From Verrucomicrobiales bacterium (GTDB lineage: Bacteria > Verrucomicrobiota > Verrucomicrobiia > Limisphaerales > UBA9464), in assembly GCA_027483345.1 (NCBI GenBank), contig JAIXUV010000140.1, positions 1 through 45,876 of the forward strand: a DNA stretch of 45,876 nucleotides, written 5' to 3'. Made by a program: the position numbers and the translations under genes. This document shows positions 1 to 7,639 of this stretch, piece after piece. Under the pieces are notes generated by a model. That model did no database searches. It was not told the origin of the DNA and saw only the letters and a program-made list of their open reading frames with translations. The stretch's first letter is position 1, and each line of letters opens with the position of its first letter.

Positions 1-2
1 AT

Positions 3-533
3 TCGCAGGGCCGCACGGTGGACTTCCGGAACACCATCATCCTGCTGACCTCGAACGTCGGCTCCGAGACCATCCGCAAGCAGTCGGTGATGGGCTTCTC
101 CAAGTCGACCGACGACTCCACCTACGAGTCGATGCGCGGCCGGATCCTGGACGAGGCGAAGAAGTTCTTCCGTCCGGAGTTCCTGAACCGCCTGGACGAC
201 ATCATCGTGTTCCGCACGCTGGGCCGGCCGGAGCTCAACACCATCCTCGAACTCGAAGTCGCCAAGGTCCTCGAGCGTCTCCGCCGCCGCAACGTGGTGG
301 TGGTGCTCGACGACAAGGCCCGCGAGCTGCTCATCGAGAAGGGCTTCGATCCGCAGTATGGTGCGCGTCCCATGCGCCGTGCCGTGGAACGCTACCTCGA
401 GGACCCGTTGGCCGAGGAGATCCTGCGTGGAACCCTCATCGACGGCGAGCCGGTCACCGCGACTGCCGAGGGTGAAAAGATCCTCTTCCGCCAGAAGAAG
501 GATCCCGCCGCCGAAGGCGCCTTGAGTTCCTGA
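3..533 (+). CDS. ClpB/ClpC-type AAA+ unfoldase, C-terminal part (5' end outside window)
   Basis: The reading frame is open at the left edge, so only the last 177 or so residues are present. The visible part starts in the second AAA+ module at a QGRTVDFRNT stretch, followed by IILLTSNVG (sensor 1 region), FFRPEFLNRLDDIIVF (arginine-finger region), and then the C-terminal small domain with the sensor-2 segment YGARPMRRAVERYLEDPLAEEIL. This is the typical end of Hsp100 ATPases, which unfold proteins for ClpP (ClpC) or for disaggregation (ClpB). The GARPMRRAVER and LAEEIL wording and the short tail look more like ClpC, but the diagnostic N-terminal and middle domains are off the window, so the subtype is not settled. 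A strong hairpin follows directly. Confidence 0.93.
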   Translation, partial: SQGRTVDFRNTIILLTSNVGSETIRKQSVMGFSKSTDDSTYESMRGRILDEAKKFFRPEFLNRLDDIIVFRTLGRPELNTILELEVAKVLERLRRRNVVVVLDDKARELLIEKGFDPQYGARPMRRAVERYLEDPLAEEILRGTLIDGEPVTATAEGEKILFRQKKDPAAEGALSS

Positions 534-560
534 TTCCACCGGTTTCATCCGGGCAGCAAC

Positions 561-600
561 GAAGCCGTCCCCGCCGTTTCGGGGGCGGCTTCGCCGTTTT
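561..600 (+). terminator. Rho-independent-like terminator after the Clp gene
   Basis: A 12-bp stem (GAAGCCGTCCCC paired with GGGGGCGGCTTC, one G-T pair) with a short loop is followed by GCCGTTTT. It starts 28 bases after the Clp stop codon and ends before the mlaE start, so it separates the two transcription units. Confidence 0.75.
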
Positions 601-652
601 GACCGAATCCGCATTGGATTTCCCCGTGTGCAGGGGCTATCTCCTCCGTCCG

Positions 653-1429
653 GTGTTCATCCCGATCTACCAGCGGATCACATCCTTCCTGCGGGACCTC
701 GGTGAGGTCTCGCTCCTGGGTGCCGAGGTCGTCCGTTCTTTCCGCCTGAACAGGCCGTCGTGGAAGGATTTCGTCTACCAGCTCCACTTCATCGGCGTGA
801 AGAGCCAGAGCGTGGTCATCACCACGGGCGCCGCCACCGGTATGGTCCTCTGCGCGCAGACCTACTTCCAGTTCCACAAGGTCAAGATGGACACCGCCAC
901 CGGCGCCGTGGTGAGCGTCGGCATGAGCAGCGAACTGGGGCCGGTGCTCGCCGCCCTGATGCTCACCGGCCGGGTCGGCGCGGCGATGGCGGCCGAGCTC
1001 GGCACCATGAAGGTCACCGAGCAGATCGACGCCCTCCGGACCCTGGCGGCCCATCCGGTCGACACGCTCGTCGTGCCACGGTTGCTCGCCCTGCTCGTCT
1101 CGGCGCCCCTGCTCACCGCGGAGGCCATCCTCGTCGGCATCACCGCCAGCTGGCTCATCGGGGTGAAGCTGCTCGGCATCGACAGCGCCTACTACCTCGT
1201 GAACATGAACCGCTACACGATCCCCGAGGACGTGTTCAACGGCCTGGTCAAGTCGGTGGTCTTCGGCGTGATCATCGCGATGGTCAGCTGCAACAAGGGT
1301 CTGACCTGCCGCGGCGGCGCCGAAGGGGTTGGGCGCGCCACGACCGAGGCGGTCGTGATCGCCAGCATCAGCATCCTGGTGACCAACTTCTTCCTCACCC
1401 TGTTCCTCGCCCGCCTCATCAAGGGCTGA
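653..1429 (+). CDS. mlaE: MlaE-family ABC transporter permease
   Basis: This is the inner-membrane permease of an MCE/Mla phospholipid transporter, which moves lipid between inner and outer membranes. About 258 residues, close to the family norm of about 260. Visible family features are the N-terminal amphipathic segment (FIPIYQRITSFLRDLG), the core GMVLCAQTYFQF followed by SSELGPVLAALMLTGRVGAAMAAELGTMK, the conserved EQIDAL, and further hydrophobic helices to the C-terminus (GVIIAMVSCNKG, ISILVTNFFLTLFLARLIKG). I chose GTG 653: an upstream in-frame TTG at 599 lies in the terminator tail, and GTG 626 adds nine residues without obvious homology. There is no strong ribosome site, so the start is uncertain. 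mlaF follows after three bases. Confidence 0.9.
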   Translation: MFIPIYQRITSFLRDLGEVSLLGAEVVRSFRLNRPSWKDFVYQLHFIGVKSQSVVITTGAATGMVLCAQTYFQFHKVKMDTATGAVVSVGMSSELGPVLAALMLTGRVGAAMAAELGTMKVTEQIDALRTLAAHPVDTLVVPRLLALLVSAPLLTAEAILVGITASWLIGVKLLGIDSAYYLVNMNRYTIPEDVFNGLVKSVVFGVIIAMVSCNKGLTCRGGAEGVGRATTEAVVIASISILVTNFFLTLFLARLIKG

Positions 1430-1432
1430 GCC

Positions 1433-2179
1433 ATGATCGAGGTACGGGATGTCCACAAGTCCTTCGGTGAGCAAAAGGTGCTCCGTGGGGCGACCCTGAC
1501 CATCGCCAAGGGGGAGGCCGTCGTGATCATCGGCCGAAGCGGCGGTGGGAAGAGCGTCCTGCTCAAGCACCTCATCGGTCTGCTGCCCCCCGACCGCGGC
1601 TCGGTGTTGGTCGCCGGGGAAGACCTCGCCTGCATGGACGAACGGCGGCTGCTCCAGGTGCGGCGCCGCTTCGGCATGCTCTTCCAGATGGCGGCCCTTT
1701 TCGATTCGCTCAACGTCTATGAGAACGTGAGCTTCGTGCTGCGTCGGGAAAGGCGCTACACCGAGGGCGAGATCCGTCGCCAGGTGGCCGAGGCCCTCGA
1801 GATGGTCGAATTGCCCGGCATCGAGGAGAAGCTGCCCTCCGAACTCTCCGGCGGCATGCGCAAGCGCGTGGGCCTCGCCCGTGCCATCATCTACCGTCCG
1901 GAGATCGTGCTCTACGACGAGCCCACCACCGGACTCGATCCGGTGGCCGGGGACCGCATCGACCGGCTCATCCGCCGCGTGTGGGAACAGCTCCACGTCA
2001 CCAGCATCGCCGTCACCCACGACATGAAGAGCGCCCGCACCATCAGCAACCGGATCCTCATGCTCCATGAGGGCGTCATCTACGCCGACGGCCCGACCGA
2101 CTCGATCCTCGGCTCCTCCGATCCCATCCTCCACCGCTTCGTCAACGGAATCTCCACGCCCCAGAACGAGGGCCCCTGA
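1433..2179 (+). CDS. mlaF: MlaF-family ABC transporter ATPase
   Basis: ATPase subunit that powers the Mla/MCE lipid transporter from the cytoplasmic side. The 248-residue protein has a complete set of ABC motifs: Walker A GRSGGGKS at residues 34-41, a Q-loop (FGMLFQMAALF), the signature LSGGM, Walker B VLYDEP followed by the D-loop (TTGLDP), and the switch histidine in VTHDM. LSGGM followed by RKRVGLARA is the form usual in MlaF rather than in nutrient importers. It starts three bases after the mlaE stop and ends two bases before mlaD, so the three subunits are almost certainly co-translated. Confidence 0.95.
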   Translation: MIEVRDVHKSFGEQKVLRGATLTIAKGEAVVIIGRSGGGKSVLLKHLIGLLPPDRGSVLVAGEDLACMDERRLLQVRRRFGMLFQMAALFDSLNVYENVSFVLRRERRYTEGEIRRQVAEALEMVELPGIEEKLPSELSGGMRKRVGLARAIIYRPEIVLYDEPTTGLDPVAGDRIDRLIRRVWEQLHVTSIAVTHDMKSARTISNRILMLHEGVIYADGPTDSILGSSDPILHRFVNGISTPQNEGP

Positions 2180-2181
2180 AC

Positions 2182-3177
2182 ATGGAACCCAAGTCCCTGG
2201 CCAACAAGGTCGGCCTCTTCGTCCTCGCCGGTCTCGTCATCATCGCCGCCCTGATCCTGAACTTCAGCAAGGGCGCGTCCTTCTGGAAGAAGGGCCGCGA
2301 CATCATCGTGACCTCCGGCAACGTCGGCGGCCTGCGTGCGGGCGCGGTCGTCACCATGTCCGGGGTCCAGGTCGGTCTGGTCCAGGATGTCCTCCTCTCC
2401 GAGGACGGCCGGTCGGTCCGTATCGTCTGCCGGATCGAGTCCCCGGTGGCGATCCACGGTGACGCCCGCTTCGACATCGAGCAGAGCGGCTTCCTCGGCG
2501 ACCAGTACATCGCGATCATCCCCACCCTGAACGCCGCGCCTCCGTTGGCCGACGGCGCGGTGGTGAAGGCGGCGGACCCGTTCAACCTCCAGGAGGCCGC
2601 CCGCGGGATGATGGGATTGATGAGCAAGCTCGAGGCGACCGTCACCCGCGTGGACTCCGCTGTGGACCGCGTCGACCGGATCCTCCTCGCCGAGGCCGCC
2701 CTGCGGGATCTCACCAACACCATTGCCAACCTGCGCAAGACCTCCGAGAAGGCGGATCTCACCCTTGAGGAGGCCCATCTGCTGGTCCGCGACGGCCGCC
2801 CCGCGGTGGTGGCGACGCTGACCAACGTCAACGCGCTCACCCTGCGCATGGCCGCCGTGGCCGACCGCATCGGCGGGCTCGTCACCAACGCCGACCAGGT
2901 CGTCGTCGAGAACCGGGAGTCCGTGCGCGAGACCCTGGCCTCTCTCCGCGACACCGCCGCCGGCCTCAAGGGGATCTCGGCTGACCTCCAGGCCGGTCGA
3001 GGCGCCGTCGGGGCGCTGCTCAAGGATCCGGGCGTCCAGGTCCAGGTCACCTCGGCCGTCGCCAACCTCAACCTCGTCTCCAGCAATGTCGCCAAGCATG
3101 GACTCCTCTGGTCCCCGAAACGGCTCACCCCGCTGACCAACGACACCCGCTACTCCGGCCGGGGTCCCTTCCGCTGA
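2182..3177 (+). CDS. mlaD: MlaD-family MCE-domain lipid-binding protein
   Basis: Periplasmic substrate-binding partner of the MlaEF transporter, anchored in the inner membrane. One N-terminal membrane helix (about residues 9-27, VGLFVLAGLVIIAALIL) is followed by a single MCE domain at about residues 37-115, with the hallmark GLRAGAVVTMSGVQVGLVQDV. The remaining 200 or so residues are predicted mostly helical, with repeated hydrophobic and small residues (a possible coiled-coil barrel or needle). At 331 residues it is longer than the E. coli MlaD of about 180 residues and nearer the extended MCE proteins of other Gram-negatives. I see no mlaC or mlaB in the window, so a soluble shuttle must lie elsewhere or be absent. 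The stop overlaps the next gene's start (TGATG). Confidence 0.9.
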   Translation: MEPKSLANKVGLFVLAGLVIIAALILNFSKGASFWKKGRDIIVTSGNVGGLRAGAVVTMSGVQVGLVQDVLLSEDGRSVRIVCRIESPVAIHGDARFDIEQSGFLGDQYIAIIPTLNAAPPLADGAVVKAADPFNLQEAARGMMGLMSKLEATVTRVDSAVDRVDRILLAEAALRDLTNTIANLRKTSEKADLTLEEAHLLVRDGRPAVVATLTNVNALTLRMAAVADRIGGLVTNADQVVVENRESVRETLASLRDTAAGLKGISADLQAGRGAVGALLKDPGVQVQVTSAVANLNLVSSNVAKHGLLWSPKRLTPLTNDTRYSGRGPFR

Positions 3178-4130
3178 TGCCCGACTCCCCGGTCACGCCG
3201 CCACGGCGGGCGATGCCGCCCGGGGCCTTCACCACCATCCTCCTGGCGGTCTACCTCGTCGTCTTCGAGGTCTGGATCCGTTTGTCCCCGGTGTGGAGCC
3301 GGCTGAGCGCGGTGCCGCTCTGTGTGGCGCTGACGCTGTTCCTTCTCCGCGCCCGTCGGCGCGGGGAGTTTCTCTCGCCCCTGGACGTCGGGCTCCACCT
3401 TGCCGTCGTCCTCGACCTGCTCGTCGAGGGGCTTGCGGTCGGGTTCCATGAAGGGCATGGGCACGTGCTCTGTGCGGCGGGTTTCGCCGTGGTCCTCTTC
3501 GGCTATCGCGGATGGCAGTGGCGGCGGGTGGGTTCGCGGCTCGCGCAACTGGATTCGTCGACGGCTGGCGCCCGGAGGATTCCCGATGCAGTTTCCGGCA
3601 TGGACGAATCCAAGGATTGGGAGGCGCAGTTCCTTCAGGTGTTCCGGAACGGTGCAGAGGCCTGGCGCCTTGGACGCCGGACTCCGGCCACGATGTTCGC
3701 CGGGCCGGACGTCGCCTTCCTTTCGTCGATCGGCTGTTCCGCGCAGGAGCTGTTCGACTTCGTCGACGACTTCCTCGTCTACGGCGAACCCGATGCGACC
3801 ACGGCCCTCGAGATCCAACGCCTGCGGCGCGACTACTTCCTCGGCGTCCAGCAGGGGCGTCCCAGCCCGCATCGGGCCCGGATGGAGGAGCTTCCGGCGA
3901 AGTCGGCCGCGGTGGACGGCATCGCCTGGCTGCCCCGGCTGCTGGTGAAGGCGCGTCTGAAGCTGCGGGGCGAGATGCCGGACGACCTGATGTACGGGTG
4001 CGGTGGTGACCGTCCCTTTCTCAGACGCATGGGGACGGACCTTCCGGAGTTCCTGCGCTGGGTCCGCGACGCCGGCGACGACGACCGGAAGGTCATCGAC
4101 CAACTGAAGTCCCGCGCCGGCGTGCGTTGA
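3177..4130 (+). CDS. Membrane-anchored DUF5069-like protein, fourth gene of the mla operon
   Basis: The 317-residue product has two parts. Residues 1-120 hold about four hydrophobic segments (TTILLAVYLVVFEVWI, VPLCVALTLFLL, VGLHLAVVLDLLVEGLAVGF, VLCAAGFAVVLFGY). From about residue 142 the sequence matches my recollection of DUF5069 proteins: a FLSSIGCSAQELFDFVDDF block, RRDYFLGVQ, GIAWLPRLLVKARLKLRGEMP, then DLMYGCGGDRPFL and a final VIDQLKSR. DUF5069 has no established function. An in-frame ATG at 3600 would give a standalone DUF5069 protein, but the frame is continuous and its first ATG overlaps the mlaD stop, so a fusion co-translated with MlaD is the simpler reading. A role tied to lipid transport is an inference from position only. 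Confidence 0.75.
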   Translation: MPDSPVTPPRRAMPPGAFTTILLAVYLVVFEVWIRLSPVWSRLSAVPLCVALTLFLLRARRRGEFLSPLDVGLHLAVVLDLLVEGLAVGFHEGHGHVLCAAGFAVVLFGYRGWQWRRVGSRLAQLDSSTAGARRIPDAVSGMDESKDWEAQFLQVFRNGAEAWRLGRRTPATMFAGPDVAFLSSIGCSAQELFDFVDDFLVYGEPDATTALEIQRLRRDYFLGVQQGRPSPHRARMEELPAKSAAVDGIAWLPRLLVKARLKLRGEMPDDLMYGCGGDRPFLRRMGTDLPEFLRWVRDAGDDDRKVIDQLKSRAGVR

Positions 4131-4160
4131 GCCCGTGCCGTGCCGGTCGGGCGAAAAGCG

Positions 4161-4194
4161 AACGGCCGCCTCCCTGGCTTGGGAAGCGGCCGTT
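4161..4194 (-). terminator. Terminator of ahpC, between convergent mla and ahpC operons
   Basis: A 14-bp stem (AACGGCCGCTTCCC with GGGAGGCGGCCGTT, one G-T pair) and a 6-base loop lie between the two convergent stop codons. On the minus strand it is followed by CGCTTTTCGC, so it best serves ahpC. The plus-strand side lacks a T-run but the stem could still slow transcription coming from the mla operon. Confidence 0.7.
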
Positions 4195-4211
4195 GCCGGT
4201 GGAAAGGTGGC

Positions 4212-4817
4212 TCAGTTCAGCGCTTCGTAGACCTTGCCGACCATGTCCTTGGAAGGCGTCAGGGTCTTGGAACCGGGCTTCCACTTCGCGGGGCACGCCT
4301 GTTCCGGGTGCTTCACGAGGTAGGTGTTGGCCTCGACCTTGCGGAGGAGTTCGTCCGCGTCGCGGCCGACGTTGTAGAAGTTGATCTCGCTCGAGACGAG
4401 GCGCCCTTCGGGGCTGATGATGAAGGTGCCGCGCAGCGCCAGGCCGGAGCCGCCATCATAGACGCCGAACATCTTGGAGACGATGCCGGTGGGGTCCGCG
4501 GCGAGGCCGTAGCGCACGTTCTGGAGCAGCTTCTCCGAGTTGCGCCACGCGAGGTGGGCGAACTTGGTGTCGGTGGAGACGCCGTAGATGTCGCAGCCGA
4601 GGGCCTTCAGAGTGTCCTGCTTCTCGGCGATGTCGGCCAGTTCGGTCGGGCAGACGAAGGTGAAGTCGGCCGGATAGAAGACGAGGACGATCCAACGTCC
4701 TTCGCGCTTGGCGCCTTCCAGGGAGAACTTCCCGAAGTCGCCGGCGGCGGGATCGTAGGTTTCGAGTTCGAAATGGGGCACGTCTTGGCCCACGCGGATT
4801 GGTGTGATGTCGCTCAT
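4212..4817 (-). CDS. ahpC: Peroxiredoxin AhpC (typical 2-Cys)
   Basis: Thiol peroxidase that reduces hydrogen peroxide, alkyl hydroperoxides and peroxynitrite in the cytoplasm. The 201-residue protein has the peroxidatic cysteine Cys56 in DFTFVCPTEL and the resolving cysteine Cys175 in HPEQACPAKWKPG, so it is a typical 2-Cys enzyme. The conserved FYPADFTF, GVSTDTKFAHLAW and RGTFII blocks are intact. The ATG at 4815-4817 was chosen because it gives the canonical AhpC N-terminus (MSDITPIRVGQDVPHFELE); the open frame extends 56 codons further upstream without homology. No AhpF or AhpD reductase gene is adjacent, so its electron donor is unknown. It is transcribed alone, divergently from the propeller gene. 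Confidence 0.95.
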   Translation of the reverse strand: MSDITPIRVGQDVPHFELETYDPAAGDFGKFSLEGAKREGRWIVLVFYPADFTFVCPTELADIAEKQDTLKALGCDIYGVSTDTKFAHLAWRNSEKLLQNVRYGLAADPTGIVSKMFGVYDGGSGLALRGTFIISPEGRLVSSEINFYNVGRDADELLRKVEANTYLVKHPEQACPAKWKPGSKTLTPSKDMVGKVYEALN

Positions 4818-4864
4818 GTTGGAATTCCCGAAGTGATGGTCCCGTGACGGGATCGGATGCAGAG

Positions 4865-4892
4865 GTGGTAGCACGGATGTCGGCCGGTGCAA
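4865..4892 (-). promoter_or_regulatory. Possible ahpC promoter
   Basis: On the minus strand TTGCAC (complement of 4887-4892), a 16-base spacer and TACCAC (complement of 4865-4870) are placed about 50 bases before the ahpC start. The match to a sigma-70 consensus is weak, but a TACC-type -10 recurs before two other genes here. No OxyR or PerR box could be recognised. Confidence 0.25.
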
Positions 4893-4920
4893 ATCCGGGG
4901 AAGCGTCCGCGGCGGCGCTT

Positions 4921-4948
4921 TTGACGTCCAACAACCCTCGGGTACCGT
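4921..4948 (+). promoter_or_regulatory. Possible leaderless-type promoter of the propeller gene
   Basis: TTGACG at 4921-4926, a 16-base spacer and TACCGT at 4943-4948. The -10-like box ends only five bases before the ATG at 4954, so transcription would begin at or very near the start codon and the message would have little or no leader. No ribosome-binding site is visible before this ATG, which fits. Confidence 0.35.
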
Positions 4949-4953
4949 GGGGC

Positions 4954-6207
4954 ATGCAGATCCGTATCCTGTCGCTCGTGGTCACCGCCGCATGGGCGGC
5001 CTCATTGCTCCACGGGGGCGAAACCTGGCCCCAGTGGCGCGGCCCGACGCGGGACGGCCAGTTCTCGGGTCCCGCCTGGCCGGATTCGCTGGAGGAGGCG
5101 CGGTTGGTCCAGCGCTGGCGGTTCCCCCAGGGACCGGGTTACTCCGGGCCGATCGTCACCGCGGACACGGTCTTCACCACGGAGACGGTCGCGAAGAAGT
5201 CGGAGCGGGTCACGGCCCTCGACCGGTCCACCGGCAAGCCGCGTTGGACCCGTGAATGGGAGGGCTCGCTCAGCGTGCCCTTCTTCGCCAAGTCCAACGG
5301 CGACTGGATCCGCTGCACCCCGGCCTGGGATGGCACCAACCTCTTCGTGGGTGGCATGCGGGACGTCCTCGTGGCGTTGGACGGCGCGACCGGGACCGAG
5401 CGTTGGCGCCTGGACTTCGTGAAGGACTCCGGTTCGGACCTCCCGACCTTCGGGTTCGTCTCCTCTCCGTTGGTGGATGCGGGCTCGTTGTACGTCCAGG
5501 CGGGCGGGGGAGTGGCGAAGGTCGAGGCCGCCTCGGGGAAGATCCTTTGGCACACCTGCAAGGATGGCGGCGGGATGATGGGGAGCGCGTTTGGTTCGCC
5601 CGTGATCCTGACCCTCGCTGGCCGCCGCCAACTCGTGGTCCAGTCTCGGACGCGTCTGCTCGGCGTCGGTCTGGAGGACGGTGCCGAACTCTGGTCCCTG
5701 CCGGTGGAATCCTTCCGCGGGATGAACATCCTCACGCCGGTCCAAGCGGGGCCGGACCGTCTGTTCACCAGCACCTACGGCGGAAAGACGCTGGGAATCG
5801 ACCTCCGCAAGGACGGTGACGCGTTCCGGGCGGCGGTGGCCTGGGAGTTCAAGGCTCAGGGATACATGACCTCGCCGGTGGTCGTGGGCGAGCACGCCTA
5901 CCTCCAACTCCGAAGCCAGCGCGGCCTGTGCATCGACCTGCGCGACGGCAAGGAAGCATGGACCACCCGCGAGAGCTTCGGGAAGTACTGGAGCCTGGTG
6001 GCCAACCGCGACCGCATCCTCGCCCTCGACGAGCGTGGTGAGTTGATCCTCTTCCGGGCGGATCCTGCGAAGTTCGAGGTGCTCTCGCGGCGGAAGATCT
6101 CCGAATCCGACACCTGGGCCCACCTGGCGGCGGCGGGGAACAACCTCTACGTGCGCGCCCTCGACGGCATCACCGCCTGGGACTGGGTTCCTGCGCCGAC
6201 GCGGTGA
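4954..6207 (+). CDS. Secreted PQQ-like beta-propeller protein
   Basis: A 417-residue protein with an N-terminal signal peptide (MQIRILSLVVTAAWAASLLHGG) followed by WPQWRGPTRDG, the standard opening of PQQ-like propeller proteins that are abundant in Verrucomicrobia and Planctomycetes. Repeated blades carry the pattern of a value, a strand and GxxxW, for example VTALDRSTGKPRWTREW, LVALDGATGTERWRLDF and KVEAASGKILWHTC. True quinoprotein dehydrogenases carry extra cofactor and calcium ligands that I cannot identify here, so this is a propeller of unknown activity, probably extracytoplasmic. I chose ATG 4954 because the upstream extension (to TTG 4921) would mask the signal peptide. Confidence 0.85.
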   Translation: MQIRILSLVVTAAWAASLLHGGETWPQWRGPTRDGQFSGPAWPDSLEEARLVQRWRFPQGPGYSGPIVTADTVFTTETVAKKSERVTALDRSTGKPRWTREWEGSLSVPFFAKSNGDWIRCTPAWDGTNLFVGGMRDVLVALDGATGTERWRLDFVKDSGSDLPTFGFVSSPLVDAGSLYVQAGGGVAKVEAASGKILWHTCKDGGGMMGSAFGSPVILTLAGRRQLVVQSRTRLLGVGLEDGAELWSLPVESFRGMNILTPVQAGPDRLFTSTYGGKTLGIDLRKDGDAFRAAVAWEFKAQGYMTSPVVVGEHAYLQLRSQRGLCIDLRDGKEAWTTRESFGKYWSLVANRDRILALDERGELILFRADPAKFEVLSRRKISESDTWAHLAAAGNNLYVRALDGITAWDWVPAPTR

Positions 6208-6210
6208 CCT

Positions 6211-6717
6211 TCAGGCGGCCGGTGGCGGTGGCTGCGGGCTGCCGGAAGGAGGATGTGTCGGCGAAGTCGGGGCGGCCTTCTTCCTCCAAGGCATGTCCGG
6301 GAACTTCTCCGGCATCTTGAAGGCCTGGGCCTTCGGCTGTGCCATCCGGAGTTCCGGATCTTCGGAGTCCTCCCCGGGCTTCGCGCCCGGAGCGGTCATG
6401 TTGCCCTTCCAGGAGGCGATCCTCGCCTGGAGGCCGTGTTTCTCCGCGGTCTGCTTGTCCCCGGACTTCATGTAGAAGAGGGACAGGTTGGTGTGCACCA
6501 GCTGTTCGTTGGGCTTCAGCTTCTCCGCCTTGTGGCCCTCGGCGATGGCTCCGGCGTAGTCGCCCAGTCGGTAGAGGCTCATGGCCAGGCCGAGCCGGCC
6601 GTCGAAGTGGTCCGGATCGGACTCGAGGATCCGGTGGAACTTGGAGATCGCGGTGTCGTAGGCGCCGGTCGAGTAGTCGAACATGGCGTCGTCGAATTGG
6701 TCCTGGAGATCGGGCAT
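6211..6717 (-). CDS. Small TPR-repeat protein
   Basis: A 168-residue protein whose first 100 or so residues form about two to three tetratricopeptide repeats, with the usual G-Y-A-F spacing: FDYSTGAYDTAISKFHRILESDPDHFDGRLGLAMSLYRLGDYAGAIAEGHKAEKL in pieces, then a third helix pair (LVHTNLSLFYMKSGDKQTAEKHG). The C-terminal 60 residues are proline- and charge-rich and look disordered. No signal peptide is seen, so it is probably a cytoplasmic protein-interaction factor; partners are unknown. Its stop lies 3 bases past the end of the convergent propeller gene, and it is divergent from the HAD gene. Confidence 0.8.
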   Translation of the reverse strand: MPDLQDQFDDAMFDYSTGAYDTAISKFHRILESDPDHFDGRLGLAMSLYRLGDYAGAIAEGHKAEKLKPNEQLVHTNLSLFYMKSGDKQTAEKHGLQARIASWKGNMTAPGAKPGEDSEDPELRMAQPKAQAFKMPEKFPDMPWRKKAAPTSPTHPPSGSPQPPPPAA

Positions 6718-6847
6718 GGCTTGGGACTGACCGCGTCAAACTGCTCCGGGACGGACGGGTCGGCAAGGCGGGGTTGGTGGCCCGATGCGATCTTCCGGCA
6801 CGACGGGATTGGCATCTTGGGCGACCCTCCCCAGAGTGTCGCGGCTC

Positions 6848-7624
6848 ATGAGCCCCAGCGCCGATGTTCGGCTACTCTCCACGGATTTCGACGGCACCAT
6901 CCACGAGGACTTCGCGACACCGCGGATTCCCCATGCGTTGCAGGAAGCGATCGCGGCCTTCCAGGCGCGCGGTGGACTCTGGGTCATCAACACCGGACGG
7001 GAGATGGCCAGCCTGATGGAATCGCTGGGACGCGGGCACGTGTCCGTGCAGCCGGACTACCTCATCCTGGTCGAGCGCGAGATCTACCGCCGGGACCACG
7101 GCCGGTATGTGCCGGTCGAGCCTTGGAACGGACGTTGCACGGCGGACCACGCGGAGTTGTTCCGAGCCTCGGAACAGCCGATCCGACGGCTGATGGAATC
7201 GCTGTCCGAAAGGTTCGACGCCACGTTCTATCAGGACGCCTTCTCTCCGTTGTGCGTCATCGCCCGGTCCAATCCGCAGATGGATGCGATCCAGGCGGAG
7301 CTGGACGCCTTCTGTGCCGGCATTCCGACCCTTTCCGCCGTACGCAACGACGTCTATGTGCGCCTGAGCCATGTCGGCTACAGCAAGGGCACGGCGTTGT
7401 CGGAACTCGGGCGGATCGTGGAGATCGGGCCCGAGGGCCGCTTCGCGGCCGGGGACCATCTCAACGACCTGTCGATGCTGCGTCGGGAACACGCCCACCA
7501 CCTGGCGTCGCCTTCCAACGCGTTGCCGGTGGTGAAGAGCCAGGTCGTGGCCGAGGGCGGTTACGTGGCCTCGATGACCGCCGGCAACGGGATCCTGGAG
7601 GCGCTGCGCCGCCTGGGACTCTGA
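6848..7624 (+). CDS. HAD-superfamily hydrolase (Cof/sucrose-phosphatase-like)
   Basis: A 258-residue HAD phosphohydrolase. Motif I is DFDGT at residues 13-17, with the nucleophile Asp13 and acid/base Asp15; motif II is in VINTGR; motif IV is GDHLNDLSML at about residue 202. The region between motifs II and IV is large enough for a C2-type cap, as in Cof, sucrose-phosphate phosphatase and mannosyl-3-phosphoglycerate phosphatase. It likely dephosphorylates a sugar phosphate or similar small molecule, but the substrate cannot be read from sequence. ATG 6848 is chosen because the longer open frame has no homology before the DFDGT strand. Confidence 0.85.
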   Translation: MSPSADVRLLSTDFDGTIHEDFATPRIPHALQEAIAAFQARGGLWVINTGREMASLMESLGRGHVSVQPDYLILVEREIYRRDHGRYVPVEPWNGRCTADHAELFRASEQPIRRLMESLSERFDATFYQDAFSPLCVIARSNPQMDAIQAELDAFCAGIPTLSAVRNDVYVRLSHVGYSKGTALSELGRIVEIGPEGRFAAGDHLNDLSMLRREHAHHLASPSNALPVVKSQVVAEGGYVASMTAGNGILEALRRLGL

Positions 7625-7639
7625 GCCCGGGGTGGCGGT

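Noticed and set aside
545-2134. Long open frame on the minus strand, antisense to the mla genes
   Set aside because: It overlaps two well-supported genes, its translation is His-, Asp- and Gly-rich with no known domain, and it is what high-GC third positions produce on the opposite strand.
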